From Leucothrix pacifica (GTDB lineage: Bacteria; Pseudomonadota; Gammaproteobacteria; Thiotrichales; Thiotrichaceae), in contig NZ_QGKM01000018.1 of the NCBI RefSeq assembly GCF_003172875.1, forward strand, positions 1 to 58,295: a stretch of 58,295 nucleotides of DNA. The letters are read 5' to 3'. The notes beneath the pieces were generated by a model. The model was not told the DNA's origin. It saw nothing but the letters and a program-made list of their open reading frames with translations, and searched no databases. Made by a program: the position numbers and the translations under genes. Shown in pieces: positions 34,691-45,261 of the stretch; positions within the stretch are counted from its first letter, which is position 1; the number at the start of each line of letters is the position of its first letter.

Positions 34691-35424
34691 AAACCTTTTT
34701 GAACGGCGTGCATTCGGTTCAGAATGCACTCGAACATGACGCCTCGAATATTACGCAACTGTGGGTTGCAGAAAATAAACGCAACCCACGCATTGATAAA
34801 CTATTGGCGCGCGCAGACAAGCTGGGACTCCATGCGCAGAGCACGACACCCTCTGCCTTAGATCGCATGACAGGTAGCAGAAAGCATCAGGGTATTGTTG
34901 CTGAATACATGGCACCAGATGCGGCCAATGAAAATGACCTTGTCGAGTTGATCACGAATGCCACTGAGCCTTTATTATTATTGGTTCTGGACGGCGTAAC
35001 CGATCCGCATAATCTGGGTGCGTGTTTACGTACCGCTGAGGGTGCGGGTGTGGACGCGGTAATCGCACCTAAAGATAAATCGGCCAGCCTGACACCAACG
35101 GCCCGCAAAGTTTCCTCAGGGGCAGCAGAGCGTATTCCGTTTGTTCAGGTGACTAACTTAGCGCGCACACTGGATCTGTTAAAAGATTCCGGCGTATGGA
35201 TTACCGGGACTAGTGACAAAGCTACCCAGACTTTATATGACTGTGATTTTAAAGGTTCCAGCGCCATCGTTATGGGGGCTGAAGGCAAAGGTGTGCGTAA
35301 TCTCACTGAGAAATCCTGTGATTTTCTGATTTCCATTCCAATGGCTGGCTCTGTTTCCAGCTTGAATGTATCCGTTGCAACCGGTGTGGTATTGTACGAG
35401 GCCGTGCGCCAACGCCAGACTTGA
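34687..35424 (+). CDS. rlmB: 23S rRNA Gm2251 2'-O-methyltransferase RlmB (245 aa)
   Basis: A SpoU/TrmH-family enzyme that methylates the ribose of G2251 in 23S rRNA. It has the short N-terminal substrate-binding domain (about 1-75) and the C-terminal trefoil-knot domain, with VLDGVTDPHNLGACLRTA (about 99-116), MGAEGKGVR (about 195-203) and a final SLNVSVATGVVLYE. Length is normal. The gene is translationally coupled to rnr by an ATGA overlap, the usual neighbourhood in gammaproteobacteria. Confidence 0.95.
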   Translation: MKTFLNGVHSVQNALEHDASNITQLWVAENKRNPRIDKLLARADKLGLHAQSTTPSALDRMTGSRKHQGIVAEYMAPDAANENDLVELITNATEPLLLLVLDGVTDPHNLGACLRTAEGAGVDAVIAPKDKSASLTPTARKVSSGAAERIPFVQVTNLARTLDLLKDSGVWITGTSDKATQTLYDCDFKGSSAIVMGAEGKGVRNLTEKSCDFLISIPMAGSVSSLNVSVATGVVLYEAVRQRQT

Positions 35425-35460
35425 GCGCCTGTTTATAGTGTTAAGAAGTGACCCCATTCT

Positions 35461-36129
35461 ATGTTGACCTTATACCAATTTAATTCTTGCCCATTTTGTT
35501 GGAAAGTCCGTTCTTTATTGAATTACGCGAAGCAACCTTACGATATCGTTGAGGTGACGCCAATGGGTATGCAGGAGCTGGACTTTACAGACCATGCAAA
35601 AGTGCCGGTGCTAAAGGATGACGATAAAGTGATTGTCGAGTCTGCGGCCATCGTTGATTACATCAATGAGCACTATGCACAGGCACCTAAGAGCGAAGAC
35701 AGCAAGCGCTGGACTGACTGGGTGGATGAAACACTGGTGCACTATTTACCGCCGTTGATACACCCTAACTTCACTACTTCATGGAAGAACTTTGGTGCGA
35801 TTATGCTGGCAGATCAATACCCGGCATTTAAAGGCTTTATTGTGCGACTGGGTGGTTCAATTGTGATGCCTAAAGTAGCGAAGCGTATGAAAGCTAAGTA
35901 TGACATCAATGATGAAAAAACTGAGTTCTTAGCGGCCATTGATCAATGGAGCGATGAAGGCTTGACAGATAAGTCTTTTTATGGCGGTGATAAGCCTGAT
36001 TTTGTTGATTGTAGTGTTTTTGGTGTGTTGCGCTCAGGGGATCAGTTAGGCATTGTAGATATGGCAAAAAATCACAATTCTACCTTTGCTGCGTGGTATG
36101 ATCGCTGCTACCCGATAATGTCTGAGTAA
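35461..36129 (+). CDS. Glutathione S-transferase-like protein with CxxC (222 aa)
   Basis: An N-terminal thioredoxin-fold domain (about 1-75) contains a CPFC redox motif (9-12) and a cis-Pro/ESAAIVDYI glutathione-binding segment. An all-helical GST C-terminal domain follows, including a GGSIVMPKVAKRMKAKY stretch. The overall pattern resembles the soluble part of prostaglandin E synthase 2-like GSTs, which bind glutathione and sometimes heme. No signal peptide. Its natural substrate here is unknown. It lies 36 bp after rlmB and just before a lipoprotein gene. Confidence 0.8.
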   Translation: MLTLYQFNSCPFCWKVRSLLNYAKQPYDIVEVTPMGMQELDFTDHAKVPVLKDDDKVIVESAAIVDYINEHYAQAPKSEDSKRWTDWVDETLVHYLPPLIHPNFTTSWKNFGAIMLADQYPAFKGFIVRLGGSIVMPKVAKRMKAKYDINDEKTEFLAAIDQWSDEGLTDKSFYGGDKPDFVDCSVFGVLRSGDQLGIVDMAKNHNSTFAAWYDRCYPIMSE

Positions 36130-36138
36130 TACACTTAT

Positions 36139-36762
36139 ATGTTGAGCATGCGCCCCCTGCTGTTTAGTTGTTTGATTGGATTAACCATAACTGCTTGCGA
36201 GAAAGTTGAGGAACCGGTTAAAGATGAGCAAGGTAACGAGCTGGTTAAAGTAAGCCTTGAGACAGCGATCCCTTCGACAACTTATGATGAAGGTGGTTTG
36301 TTGTTCGACTATCCTTCAGATTGGACAGTACTGGAAGACTCAGTGCAGGATTCTGTGCGTTATGTGTTTGTTGAAGGCGCTGATGAAGCCCTGTCCGTCA
36401 TTCAAATATTCAGAAAAGACGAAGCTCCTACGCTGGAAGATTTCTCACTGAGTTACTCTGAACAAACGCAAGTAGCACCCGTATCAGCAGAAGGCGAACC
36501 CCTTGAGATAGATCCCAGTGCGGCTTTGCAGTCTGACTTTATGGCGATCACGCGTGACTTAAACGGCATCTCGTATGAGTGGATTGTTGAGACGATTCCG
36601 GGCAGCGTGGGTGGCGTGAATACCAATGACTATCGTGAATATTTCCGTAAAGACAGCGAACGCTTCTCTGCGTTTCTGATTAATCAGGTAGATAAAGACG
36701 CCTTAGATAAACACGAAGGTTCGTTTGAGATGATTTTCCGCACGCTCCAGCCCATGGAATGA
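36139..36762 (+). CDS. Predicted lipoprotein of unknown function (207 aa)
   Basis: A short signal sequence ends in a lipobox (LTITAC), so Cys20 should be lipidated. The mature part is acidic, without recognised domain; a segment from about 45 (LLFDYPSDWTV) recalls the PsbP/DUF1795-like fold of small lipoproteins. The start at 36139 has no clear ribosome binding site, and the ATG at 36148 is an alternative. It begins 9 bp after the GST-like gene, so co-transcription is likely. Confidence 0.7.
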   Translation: MLSMRPLLFSCLIGLTITACEKVEEPVKDEQGNELVKVSLETAIPSTTYDEGGLLFDYPSDWTVLEDSVQDSVRYVFVEGADEALSVIQIFRKDEAPTLEDFSLSYSEQTQVAPVSAEGEPLEIDPSAALQSDFMAITRDLNGISYEWIVETIPGSVGGVNTNDYREYFRKDSERFSAFLINQVDKDALDKHEGSFEMIFRTLQPME

Positions 36763-36817
36763 TAGCAGTCTGGAATCAAATCCTAACTAAGTTGCATGCC
36801 TAACCGGTCACTCACCG

Positions 36818-37498
36818 TTATTGGTTCTGCTCCAAAAAAACCAGATAGCCCTCGATAAATTCCAGACTTTGTTTGGCATTGGCCAGTTCTTCTGATGATT
36901 GCTGCGTCAGACCGCTGATCAAATTCCGACCCTGCTCGATTAATGCCTTGGTTTGCTCAGCGTCAAAAAGCTGCACAGCTTGAGCCAGATCAGACTTATC
37001 AGCACTCAGAAGTGTTGGTAATAACTGCTCTGCCGGAATAACATCCTCATCACTCAATAAATCCGCAATAAGATCAGATTGAAGTAATTCAAAATGGGCT
37101 TTTCTGGCTTCGGTTTCTTCGGCTAACTCTAACAAAGCGCGCTCATCATCCGCAGCACCCTTACGAATCGAGTGCATGATAGTTTCAATCAGCCCGGCGA
37201 TATATTTTTTTATCTCACGCTGATCTTCCGGCAAGCTGCAACTGGCATTGTATAAACGATCTAAATCTGCTTTTACCGCCAATAGCACATCACTTTCTTC
37301 ATTGGGTTTAAAATCGGCTGCGCGTTCCAGCACCTTCTGAAGCTCTCCCATAAAAGGCTCTATGAGTGCCTGATCATTGGCCTTAGCCTGAACCAGCATC
37401 AGTTCATCTGCCTGAGTTGCAAACAATAGAGGTGATTTTATTTGACGTAAATATTGACGCTCATAAGCACCAGCAAACTGACTTACAGAAATGGACAT
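36818..37498 (-). CDS. Hypothetical helical protein (226 aa)
   Basis: Not recognised. The protein is almost entirely helical, acidic and soluble, without signal peptide, membrane segment or catalytic motif. It converges on the lipoprotein gene (56-bp gap) and diverges from trpD. Codon use and length without stops make it a real gene. The ribosome binding site is weak. Confidence 0.7.
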   Translation of the reverse strand: MSISVSQFAGAYERQYLRQIKSPLLFATQADELMLVQAKANDQALIEPFMGELQKVLERAADFKPNEESDVLLAVKADLDRLYNASCSLPEDQREIKKYIAGLIETIMHSIRKGAADDERALLELAEETEARKAHFELLQSDLIADLLSDEDVIPAEQLLPTLLSADKSDLAQAVQLFDAEQTKALIEQGRNLISGLTQQSSEELANAKQSLEFIEGYLVFLEQNQ

Positions 37499-37653
37499 AA
37501 AGTTAATACCGGAGATTTTGATTAGCAGAAATGATGAATGTTTATCAATAGTCTAAGCCTGCTTATTTCAGAGGCTATACACTTAGATAATTTCATAAGA
37601 ATTCCCGGCATGATACCATGCGCATTCGATTATCGATAACCACCTGAAGTGAT

Positions 37654-38667
37654 ATGAATATTCAACAAGCCATTGCTAAATTACTGGAACAAGAGTCTTT
37701 AACTGCCGATGAAATGACGGATGTGATGAATGAAATCATGACCGGAAAAGCAACCGACGCACAGACTGGTGGCTTTTTGATTGCCTTACGCTTAAAGGGT
37801 GAAACCGTCGATGAAATCACCGCGGCAGCACAGGTAATGCGCAACTTGGCAACACCGGTAGATATTCAGGCTGATAACCTGGTCGATATTGTTGGCACAG
37901 GTGGCGACGGCAGTGGTACTTTTAATATCTCAACGGCCAGTTGTTTTGTGGTGGCAGCAGCTGGTGGTCATGTCGCTAAACATGGTAATCGCTCAGTATC
38001 AAGCAAGTCTGGCGCAGCAGATGTACTGGAAGCGGCAGGCGTCAATCTCTCTGTATCACCAGAACAAATTAAAGCCTGTGTTGAAGAGATTGGTGTGGGC
38101 TTTATGTTTGCATTGAACCATCACAGTGCGATGAAATATGCCATCGGTCCACGTAAGGAAATGGCAGTTCGCACGGTCTTCAATGTGCTTGGTCCACTAA
38201 CCAATCCAGCCGGTGCGCCTAATCAATTATTAGGGGTATTCAGTCAGGAACTAGTACGACCCTTGGCTGAAGTATTGAGACAGTTGGGCAGCAACCATGT
38301 GTTAGTGGTTCACGCTCAGGATGGCCTGGATGAAATCAGTATTGCCACCCCAACCTTCGTTGCAGAATTAAAAGACGGTGATATCACAGAGTACACGATT
38401 AAACCGGAAGACTTCGGTTTGACCAGTCAGTCGCTGGATAGCATTAAAGTGGAAACAGCTGAGGAAAGTTTAGCAATGCTCAAAGGAGTATTAGCTAACG
38501 AATCTGGTGCAGCTAAGGACATCGTCTGCCTGAACGCAGGTGCAGCCATTTATGCATCTGGCCTAACAAGTTCATTAGAAGATGGCATAAAGAAAGCCGC
38601 TGACACGATTGCAAGCGGTGCAGCGCTCGAAAAATTAAACGCATTGATTGAGAAAACAAACGCATGA
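37654..38667 (+). CDS. trpD: Anthranilate phosphoribosyltransferase (337 aa)
   Basis: TrpD transfers phosphoribosyl from PRPP to anthranilate in tryptophan synthesis. It shows the PRPP/Mg-binding [17 protein letters not shown] (about 78-94), [19 protein letters not shown] (about 109-127), an [14 protein letters not shown] segment and [11 protein letters not shown]. Length is that of the monofunctional enzyme. It overlaps trpC by ATGA. The absence of trpE and trpG here fits the split trp operons common in gammaproteobacteria. Confidence 0.97.
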   Translation: MNIQQAIAKLLEQESLTADEMTDVMNEIMTGKATDAQTGGFLIALRLKGETVDEITAAAQVMRNLATPVDIQADNLVDIVGTGGDGSGTFNISTASCFVVAAAGGHVAKHGNRSVSSKSGAADVLEAAGVNLSVSPEQIKACVEEIGVGFMFALNHHSAMKYAIGPRKEMAVRTVFNVLGPLTNPAGAPNQLLGVFSQELVRPLAEVLRQLGSNHVLVVHAQDGLDEISIATPTFVAELKDGDITEYTIKPEDFGLTSQSLDSIKVETAEESLAMLKGVLANESGAAKDIVCLNAGAAIYASGLTSSLEDGIKKAADTIASGAALEKLNALIEKTNA

Positions 38668-39488
38668 GTGATTCACAAGTTTTTAATACCCCCGGCGCAC
38701 CGGATATTCTGAAAAAGATCATTGCTGAGAAAGTGCGGGAAGTGAGTCAAATAAGCTCACAGACGCCCGTAGAGAAGCTAATGGAAATCGCGATTACAGA
38801 AGCCTCGACCATTCGCCCTTTTGTAGGTGCTATGGAGGCAAAACTCGCCAGTGGTTTATCAGCGGTGATTGCTGAAGTGAAAAAAGCCTCACCCAGTAAA
38901 GGGGTAATTCGTGAAAATTTTATTCCTGCCGACATTGCAGCCAGCTATGAACAAGGTGGCGCGGCATGTTTATCAGTACTGACCGATGCCCAGTTTTTTC
39001 AGGGCAGCACGCAATACCTGAAGGAAGCACGGGCAGCCTGTAGTTTGCCGGTGATACGTAAAGATTTCATTATTGATCCTTACCAGATATACGAAGCACG
39101 GGCGATGGGCGCGGATTGTATATTATTAATTGTGTCGGCCTTAAGTCAGGAGCAGCTGTACTCCCTGTATGATGTAGCGCTTTCACTGGAGATGGACATA
39201 TTGATTGAAGTACACGACGCAGATGAACTTCGCACTGCACTGCCTTTAGGAGCAAAACTGGTCGGCATCAATAACCGCAACCTTCGCACCTTTGAAACCT
39301 CACTGAATACTACTGTCGATCTACTGGAAATCATTCCCGATGATCGAATTGTTGTGACTGAAAGCGGCATTCATACCGCACAGGACGTCGCGTTTATGCG
39401 TGAGCACAAGGTTGATAGTTTCTTAGTCGGAGAAGCATTTATGCGAGCAGACGAACCCGGCACACAACTCCGTTCTTTATTCTTTTAA
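38664..39488 (+). CDS. trpC: Indole-3-glycerol phosphate synthase (274 aa)
   Basis: TrpC closes the indole ring from CdRP in tryptophan synthesis. The TIM-barrel signatures are [13 protein letters not shown] (catalytic Glu and Lys) near 70-82, VIRKDFI (second catalytic Lys), [12 protein letters not shown] and a late ESGI phosphate-binding loop. Length is normal for the monofunctional enzyme without TrpF. It is translationally coupled to trpD. Confidence 0.97.
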   Translation: MSDSQVFNTPGAPDILKKIIAEKVREVSQISSQTPVEKLMEIAITEASTIRPFVGAMEAKLASGLSAVIAEVKKASPSKGVIRENFIPADIAASYEQGGAACLSVLTDAQFFQGSTQYLKEARAACSLPVIRKDFIIDPYQIYEARAMGADCILLIVSALSQEQLYSLYDVALSLEMDILIEVHDADELRTALPLGAKLVGINNRNLRTFETSLNTTVDLLEIIPDDRIVVTESGIHTAQDVAFMREHKVDSFLVGEAFMRADEPGTQLRSLFF

Positions 39489-39504
39489 GGCAAGGCGCTA
39501 ACAC

Positions 39505-40311
39505 ATGCTTACACATCCTGGGTTCGATCCCGTAGCCATCAAGTTTACCGATACGTTTGGCGTGCATTGGTATGGCCTTATGTATGTTATTGGCTTTATA
39601 GCATTCCTGCTCATGGGAAAGTACCGCGCTAAAAAGCCCGGCAGTCCGATAAAGCCTGATCAGGTTGATGACATTCTGTTTTATGGTGCGCTCGGTGTCG
39701 TACTGGGTGGGCGCCTGGGTTATATCTTCTTTTATAACTTCTCAGAGTTTCTTCAAAACCCGATGATTCTGCTGCGCATCTGGGAAGGAGGGATGAGCTT
39801 CCATGGTGGTCTGATTGGCGTCACCGTAGCCTCTTTGCTACTGGCCCGAAAGTTTGGCTTACCTCTGCTTAAAGTCTCGGATTTCGTTGCACCTCTAGTG
39901 CCGCTTGGCTTGGGTGCAGGACGTATCGGTAACTTCATCAACGCAGAGCTTTGGGGGCGTCCAACGGATGTGCCTTGGGGAATGGTTTTCCCTACGGTAG
40001 ACCAACTCCCTCGTCACCCGTCGCAACTCTATCAAGCTGCCTTAGAAGGTTTGGCGCTATTCCTTATCGTCTGGATCTTTTCTAAGAAACCACGCCCAAT
40101 GGGCACAGTCTCTGGTCTGTTTTTAATGGGCTATGCCATCTCCAGAATCATCGTTGAGTTTGTACGCGTACCCGATCAACACATGGGTGAAAATGGATTC
40201 ATTGCCTTCGGCTGGATGACACAGGGCCAGCTATTATCAGTGCCAATGTTCTTGTTAGGTGTTGCATTGTTTTGGTGGGGCTACAAAAAGCACCCGGTTA
40301 AAGGGGCTTAA
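39505..40311 (+). CDS. lgt: Prolipoprotein diacylglyceryl transferase (268 aa)
   Basis: Lgt attaches diacylglycerol from phosphatidylglycerol to the lipobox Cys of prolipoproteins at the inner membrane. Seven hydrophobic segments are visible. Family motifs present are HWYGLMY near the N-terminus, [22 protein letters not shown] with the catalytic His region, and [14 protein letters not shown]. It lies 16 bp after trpC and 5 bp before thyA; the lgt-thyA pairing is widespread in proteobacteria. Confidence 0.97.
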   Translation: MLTHPGFDPVAIKFTDTFGVHWYGLMYVIGFIAFLLMGKYRAKKPGSPIKPDQVDDILFYGALGVVLGGRLGYIFFYNFSEFLQNPMILLRIWEGGMSFHGGLIGVTVASLLLARKFGLPLLKVSDFVAPLVPLGLGAGRIGNFINAELWGRPTDVPWGMVFPTVDQLPRHPSQLYQAALEGLALFLIVWIFSKKPRPMGTVSGLFLMGYAISRIIVEFVRVPDQHMGENGFIAFGWMTQGQLLSVPMFLLGVALFWWGYKKHPVKGA

Positions 40312-40316
40312 TCGAT

Positions 40317-41111
40317 ATGAAACAATATTTAGCATTAATTCGTCATGTAAAAGAGCATGGCAATGTCCGAACAGACCGCACAGGCACCGGTACAACCTCT
40401 GTTTTTGGTTATCAGTCACGCTATGATTTGAGTGAAGGTTTTCCGCTGGTAACCACTAAGAAAGTCCACTTGCGCTCTATTATCCATGAGCTGCTATGGT
40501 TTCTGAAAGGTGACAGTAACATCGCTTATCTAAAAGAAAATGGTGTCTCTATCTGGGATGAATGGGCAGATGAATCCGGCGATTTAGGGCCGGTCTATGG
40601 CGTGCAATGGCGCTCATGGCCTACCCCGGACGGCGGGCATATTGATCAGATTAGTCAGGTGATCGACCAGATCAAACACTCTCCGGACTCCAGACGTATT
40701 TTGGTGAATGCATGGAATGTTGGATTAGTTGATCAGATGGCTTTGCCGCCCTGTCATGTTCTATTTCAGTTCTATGTGGCTGATGGTAAGTTGTCATGCC
40801 AGCTATACCAGCGAAGTGCCGATATCTTTTTAGGCGTGCCGTTTAATATCGCATCCTATGCTTTATTAACGATGATGATAGCTCAGGTCTGTGATTTAGA
40901 GGCGGGAGAGTTTATTCACACACTCGGCGATGCACATCTCTACAGTAATCATATGGAGCAAGTTGATACCCAGTTATCACGTGAACCTTATGCACTGCCA
41001 ACGCTTAAGATAAATCCGGATGTGAAGGATATTTTTGGATTCACCTATGATGATTTTGAGCTAGTTGGCTATCAATCTCATCCACACATTAAAGCGGATG
41101 TCGCTGTCTGA
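40317..41111 (+). CDS. thyA: Thymidylate synthase (264 aa)
   Basis: Converts dUMP to dTMP using methylenetetrahydrofolate. Visible are the N-terminal RTGTGT phosphate-binding turn, [11 protein letters not shown], the catalytic Cys in [12 protein letters not shown] (about 146), [21 protein letters not shown] and [12 protein letters not shown]. Length of 264 equals the short E. coli form. It follows lgt by 5 bp. Confidence 0.98.
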   Translation: MKQYLALIRHVKEHGNVRTDRTGTGTTSVFGYQSRYDLSEGFPLVTTKKVHLRSIIHELLWFLKGDSNIAYLKENGVSIWDEWADESGDLGPVYGVQWRSWPTPDGGHIDQISQVIDQIKHSPDSRRILVNAWNVGLVDQMALPPCHVLFQFYVADGKLSCQLYQRSADIFLGVPFNIASYALLTMMIAQVCDLEAGEFIHTLGDAHLYSNHMEQVDTQLSREPYALPTLKINPDVKDIFGFTYDDFELVGYQSHPHIKADVAV

Positions 41112-41181
41112 TATCACAGATTGATTTTGTGCAGATTCGCCAGCGTACCAGACTGTTATTCAACCATTAACATTGATAACA

Positions 41182-41217
41182 AACCAGCATAATCTTACAC
41201 CTCTGATTATGCTGGTT
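41182..41217. terminator. Bidirectional hairpin between thyA and the ACT-domain gene
   Basis: A perfect 13-bp stem (41182-41194 with 41205-41217) and a 10-nt loop lie in the gap between two convergent genes. There is no strong T-run on either side, so termination efficiency is uncertain, but position and symmetry fit. Confidence 0.65.
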
Positions 41218-41227
41218 CCGTGGCTAA

Positions 41228-41758
41228 TTAGCTTTCGTTTTCAGCCGTGGATATCGTCACATCAATCTTGTTATTGCGTAGGTTTTCTGCCGCTCGGTTT
41301 AACTCTTCCATGCCTAATGTCGCGCGACCTTTAATGATATTCAAAAACTCTTCTTCCTTGCCTTCTCCACCTTTTCCCAACAGGTCAGAATGCATGCTAA
41401 GTACATCTAAACCGGCATCGTTTAAAATCGCCATGCAGTAAGAGAACACGCCAATCCGATCTGTTCCGTGGATATGTACAGTGACTTCCGGGAAGTCATG
41501 CGTCGGATCAAATTCGTCAATCCGGTCTACGATCAACTGCAGTTCGTTAGCATCAGAGGTGGGCTGCAGCAAATCACGCTGTTCCGTCTTTGATAAATCG
41601 CTGTTCACGATCATCATAATGACAAAGTTACCACCCAGAGTAAAAGATGAGGTTGCCATAAGGTCACAACCTTCCTGAGCCAAATCCGTTGATAATCTCC
41701 GCAAAATGGAGATAGACCGATTGCTGCCGATGACAACCACTCGATAAGTATTTTTCAT
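41228..41758 (-). CDS. ACT-domain protein, GcvR family (176 aa)
   Basis: Two tandem ACT domains with no DNA-binding domain, as in GcvR, which controls the glycine cleavage operon through GcvA in E. coli. The first repeat has VVIGSNRSISILRRLSTDLA and SSFTLGGNFVIMMIV; the second has VHIHGTDRIGVFSYCMAILNDAGLDV. GAGGAG lies nine bases before the ATG. There is no gcv gene next to it, so the target is uncertain; other ACT regulators look alike. Confidence 0.78.
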   Translation of the reverse strand: MKNTYRVVVIGSNRSISILRRLSTDLAQEGCDLMATSSFTLGGNFVIMMIVNSDLSKTEQRDLLQPTSDANELQLIVDRIDEFDPTHDFPEVTVHIHGTDRIGVFSYCMAILNDAGLDVLSMHSDLLGKGGEGKEEEFLNIIKGRATLGMEELNRAAENLRNNKIDVTISTAENES

Positions 41759-41906
41759 GTAAAACTACTCCTCACTTGCTAGGGTGTGATTGATCTAAGC
41801 ACTAATACTACCTTAGAGCGCTGCATTAGTGTTAGACGAATTCGCAACCCCGTTATCAGTCGTCTATAATTGGTGTTTAATAAATAACTCTAAATCCTGG
41901 CTTCCT

Positions 41907-43982
41907 GTGCATATTGATAACCCTCTGCTAGACACCGTGACATCCCTAAAAGGGGTGGGGCCAAAAATGGCAGAAAATCTTGAAAAATTAAATATCTCTT
42001 CAATTCAGGATTTATTGTTTCATCTGCCAAGCCAATATCAGGACCGCACACGCGTTCAGCCTATCGCGACCCTGCAAGGCGGCCATAATGTACTGATTGA
42101 AGGGGTTGTTGAGCATACCGAAGTCGTATTCCGTGGTCGTCGTATGATGTTGTCACGTATCAGTGATGGGACAGGAAAGCTCACGCTCAGATTTTTTTAC
42201 TTTGGAGCAGCCCAGCAAAAAAGCCTGAGCGAAGGAACAAAAATTCGTTGTTTTGGAGAAATCAGGCAATCGATGTATCAGACTGAAATGATTCATCCGG
42301 AATACACTTTACTGGACAATGACTTCCCTGCTCCCTTGGCATCCACATTGACAGCGATCTACCCCGCTACAAAAGGTCTGCAGCAACGCACCATAAGACG
42401 TTTGATGGGTGAAGCCTTGAAGAAACTCTCAGGCATCGAAGACTTACTGCCCGGACACGTGAGATCAAAACACAATATGCCAGCCTTGAGCGATGCACTT
42501 AAAGATATTCACCAACCGGATGCACAAAGCAACCAAGCTGTGTTAGATGGCGAACACCCCGGCATTAAGCGACTCGCGTTTGAGGAAATGTTGGCTCATC
42601 AACTTAGCCTGAGGCAATTCAGACTTCAGGTGCATGCGCTGCCCGGTATAGCGATGAAACCTCAGGGTATTCCACTAAAAGCGTTGCAGGCATCATTACC
42701 CTTTGCACTGACCAAGGCACAACAACGCGTTATCAAAGAAATTAAGCATGACTTGGCACAACCTTCACCAATGTCCAGATTAGTTCAGGGGGATGTTGGT
42801 TCTGGTAAAACTCTGGTTGCTGCAGCTGCCGCTCTACTGGCTATAGAGGCTGGGTATCAGGTAGCACTCATGGCACCAACCGAAATTTTGGCCGAACAAC
42901 ACTTGAAAAGCTTTGAAGCATGGCTGGAACCGCTTGGGTTTAAGGTTGGGAGCTTATCCGGCAAACAAAAAGCCAAGGAGCGTCGCGACCAGTCTGAGCG
43001 CGCAGCATTGGGGATGAGCCACTTAGTCGTAGGAACTCATGCCTTGTTTCAAAATCATGTCAGCTTTGCCAAACTAGGTTTGATCATTATCGACGAGCAG
43101 CATCGTTTTGGTGTAGAGCAGCGTCTTGCACTGCGCGACAAGGGTAATGAACAAATTGGCTATCCTCATCAATTAGTGATGACTGCTACACCTATACCAC
43201 GCACCTTAGCCATGACGGCTTATGCGGACATGGATTACTCCATCATTGATGAACTTCCCCCGGGCAGAACACCGATTAAAACGGTCGTGATTGCCAATAG
43301 CCGACGTGATGAAATCATCAGTCGTATTCAATCAGTGTGTGAAAGTGGCGCCCAGGTTTATTGGGTGTGTACCCTGATTGAGGAATCTGAAGCACTGCAG
43401 TGTGAAAATGCCGAAGAAACAGAATCCATGCTCAAAGAACAGCTACCAAGTGTCCGTGTGGGATTAGTTCATGGACGGATGTCAGCTCAAGAAAAACAAG
43501 AGATCATGCAACAATTTAAGTCTGCGGAGATCTCACTGTTAGTGGCGACAACGGTTATTGAAGTGGGCGTTGATGTCCCGAATGCTAGCCTCATGATTAT
43601 AGAAAATGCAGAACGCTTAGGACTAGCACAATTGCATCAGTTACGAGGGCGTGTCGGCAGAGGCAGTGCGGCAAGTAGTTGTGTCTTGATGTATCAGCCA
43701 CCCCTATCAAAAACAGCCCGTAAGCGTCTCGATGCTTTGCGTAATAGTAGTGATGGTTTTGAAATTGCGCAGATTGATTTGGAGATTCGTGGACCAGGAG
43801 AAGTTTTTGGAACTCGGCAAACAGGAGAGTTGCAATTTAGAATAGCAGATCTGGTACGTGATCAAGCCATGCTACCAGAAATACAAAAAACAGCAGACTT
43901 GTTATTGGCAGAATATCCTGAAACAATTAGTGTATTAATTAAACGCTGGATTCGACAGTCCGAAGTTTTTATTAAAGTATAG
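41907..43982 (+). CDS. recG: ATP-dependent DNA helicase RecG (691 aa)
   Basis: RecG remodels stalled replication forks and branch-migrates Holliday junctions. The N-terminal wedge domain opens with a helix-hairpin-helix-like SLKGVGP and LLFHLPSQYQDRT. The helicase core shows QGDVGSGKT (Walker A), APTEILAEQH, IIDEQHRFGV (DEQH box), MTATPIPRT, and the C-terminal motifs VATTVIEVGVDVPNA and QLRGRVGRG. The open frame begins at 41829, but the GTG at 41907 gives 691 residues, near the usual 693, and starts where family similarity does; its ribosome binding site is weak, so the start remains open. Confidence 0.95.
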   Translation: MHIDNPLLDTVTSLKGVGPKMAENLEKLNISSIQDLLFHLPSQYQDRTRVQPIATLQGGHNVLIEGVVEHTEVVFRGRRMMLSRISDGTGKLTLRFFYFGAAQQKSLSEGTKIRCFGEIRQSMYQTEMIHPEYTLLDNDFPAPLASTLTAIYPATKGLQQRTIRRLMGEALKKLSGIEDLLPGHVRSKHNMPALSDALKDIHQPDAQSNQAVLDGEHPGIKRLAFEEMLAHQLSLRQFRLQVHALPGIAMKPQGIPLKALQASLPFALTKAQQRVIKEIKHDLAQPSPMSRLVQGDVGSGKTLVAAAAALLAIEAGYQVALMAPTEILAEQHLKSFEAWLEPLGFKVGSLSGKQKAKERRDQSERAALGMSHLVVGTHALFQNHVSFAKLGLIIIDEQHRFGVEQRLALRDKGNEQIGYPHQLVMTATPIPRTLAMTAYADMDYSIIDELPPGRTPIKTVVIANSRRDEIISRIQSVCESGAQVYWVCTLIEESEALQCENAEETESMLKEQLPSVRVGLVHGRMSAQEKQEIMQQFKSAEISLLVATTVIEVGVDVPNASLMIIENAERLGLAQLHQLRGRVGRGSAASSCVLMYQPPLSKTARKRLDALRNSSDGFEIAQIDLEIRGPGEVFGTRQTGELQFRIADLVRDQAMLPEIQKTADLLLAEYPETISVLIKRWIRQSEVFIKV

Positions 43983-44067
43983 AATTCTAGTAGTTAAAGC
44001 ATTATTGCTTGCCAAAACAAACATTCAGTCAACTGAAAACTAATAATATAATAAGAGTTGCAAGAAA

Positions 44068-44559
44068 ATGAAGATAAGAACACTGGGACTAATTTTGTGC
44101 ATTGCCTATATAAGTGTTGGCTGTACGGTTGTTCCTACCCAAAGTGTCTATTTTGCGGGCGTAAGTTACCACACGAACAGTGACCATCCTGACACAAACG
44201 AGGGGCACATGAAATACTTTGGTTTTTCACAGGATTTTGAGAGAAACGATTGGCTCTATGAAAACACTATGTCTACTTTCGTCGACTCGTACAGCCTGCG
44301 CAGCTACATGTTAACCAGCAATGTATCACATAAGAGCTGGCTTTATTATGGCTACCTCAGACCTATGATAGGCTTAAACTGTGCCTATAAAGGGTATAGT
44401 CATAAACATGAAAAACGACGCTGGCTTTGCACACCACCGCTGAAGTTAAGAATTGGGAAAGAGACCGGCTTTTTTGCTAATATCATGGCAACACCGAAAG
44501 TTGGCGATATCACGAATGGTTTAGTCGCTGCTGAATTGGGTTATAAATTTAATTGGTAG
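44068..44559 (+). CDS. Small lipoprotein/outer-membrane-like protein (163 aa)
   Basis: A signal sequence ends in a lipobox-like VGC (Cys19), suggesting lipidation. The rest is rich in aromatic residues and ends in an aromatic residue (KFNW), reminiscent of small beta-barrel outer membrane proteins. Two further cysteines (in LNCAYKG and LCTPP) could form a disulfide. I do not recognise the family. It stands alone between recG and the RDD operon. Confidence 0.65.
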   Translation: MKIRTLGLILCIAYISVGCTVVPTQSVYFAGVSYHTNSDHPDTNEGHMKYFGFSQDFERNDWLYENTMSTFVDSYSLRSYMLTSNVSHKSWLYYGYLRPMIGLNCAYKGYSHKHEKRRWLCTPPLKLRIGKETGFFANIMATPKVGDITNGLVAAELGYKFNW

Positions 44560-44628
44560 CGCTTTATCACTAATACTCCAGCGACTATAGACACACTTTA
44601 TTCCATCAATACCCCTGAAGGCATTGCA

Positions 44629-45261
44629 TTGAAACTCGCACCGGCAGGTCCGGTGTTGAGGTTTTATGCCTGGTTTATTGATAGTTTGATTCGTGGCACT
44701 GTGATGTTCGCTATGTTGTGGGCACTAAGCTTTTTTGACCGTGCTGGTACCGGTGTTTTCTTGATACTTGCATTTCTTATTGAATGGTTTTATCCCGTCT
44801 ACTTTGAGATTTTTCATCAGGGAAAAACTCCCGGCAAATCCATGTTTGGTCTGTATGTCGCTCAGGAAAATGCCAGTCCGGTCACACCGGTTTCTTCGCT
44901 GATTCGTAACCTACTGCGTTTCGTAGACTTTATGCCGTTCTGCTACGGCTTCGGTCTTATTTGCTTGTTGAGCAATTCACGCTTCCAAAGAATCGGTGAC
45001 ATCGTGGCAGGCACTGTCGTGTTACACCAGGATACCGAACACAGGGTATCCGAAGAAACAACAATTGCCCCCGTCGTACCACCCGTACCACTTCAACTCA
45101 ATGAACAACAAGCACTAATTAGTTTTTATCAGCGCAGACCAATGCTCAGTGAAGAGCGTGCGGATGAATTAGCCAAGCTCAGTGGTCCATTGGTAGGCGA
45201 TCGCGCAGCTGCTGCCGACTACCTGTCTGGTATTGGCCGATGGATTATAGGTAAGCGATGA
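44629..45261 (+). CDS. RDD-family membrane protein (210 aa)
   Basis: The RDD domain occupies the first 140 residues: FYAWFIDSLIRG with the Arg/Asp-type first-helix motif, three to four hydrophobic segments and GKTPGKSMFGLYV between them, then RIGDIVAGTVVL. The C-terminal 70 residues are soluble. The start is a TTG with GAAGG upstream. It is the first gene of a six-gene operon that continues with SpoIIM, DUF4129, DUF4350, MoxR and DUF58 genes. The RDD fold may act in ion transport; its role in this operon is unknown. Confidence 0.88.
   Translation: MKLAPAGPVLRFYAWFIDSLIRGTVMFAMLWALSFFDRAGTGVFLILAFLIEWFYPVYFEIFHQGKTPGKSMFGLYVAQENASPVTPVSSLIRNLLRFVDFMPFCYGFGLICLLSNSRFQRIGDIVAGTVVLHQDTEHRVSEETTIAPVVPPVPLQLNEQQALISFYQRRPMLSEERADELAKLSGPLVGDRAAAADYLSGIGRWIIGKR

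Noticed and set aside
41829-41906. Upstream extension of recG
   Set aside because: It would add 26 residues not found in the family and has no better start signal.
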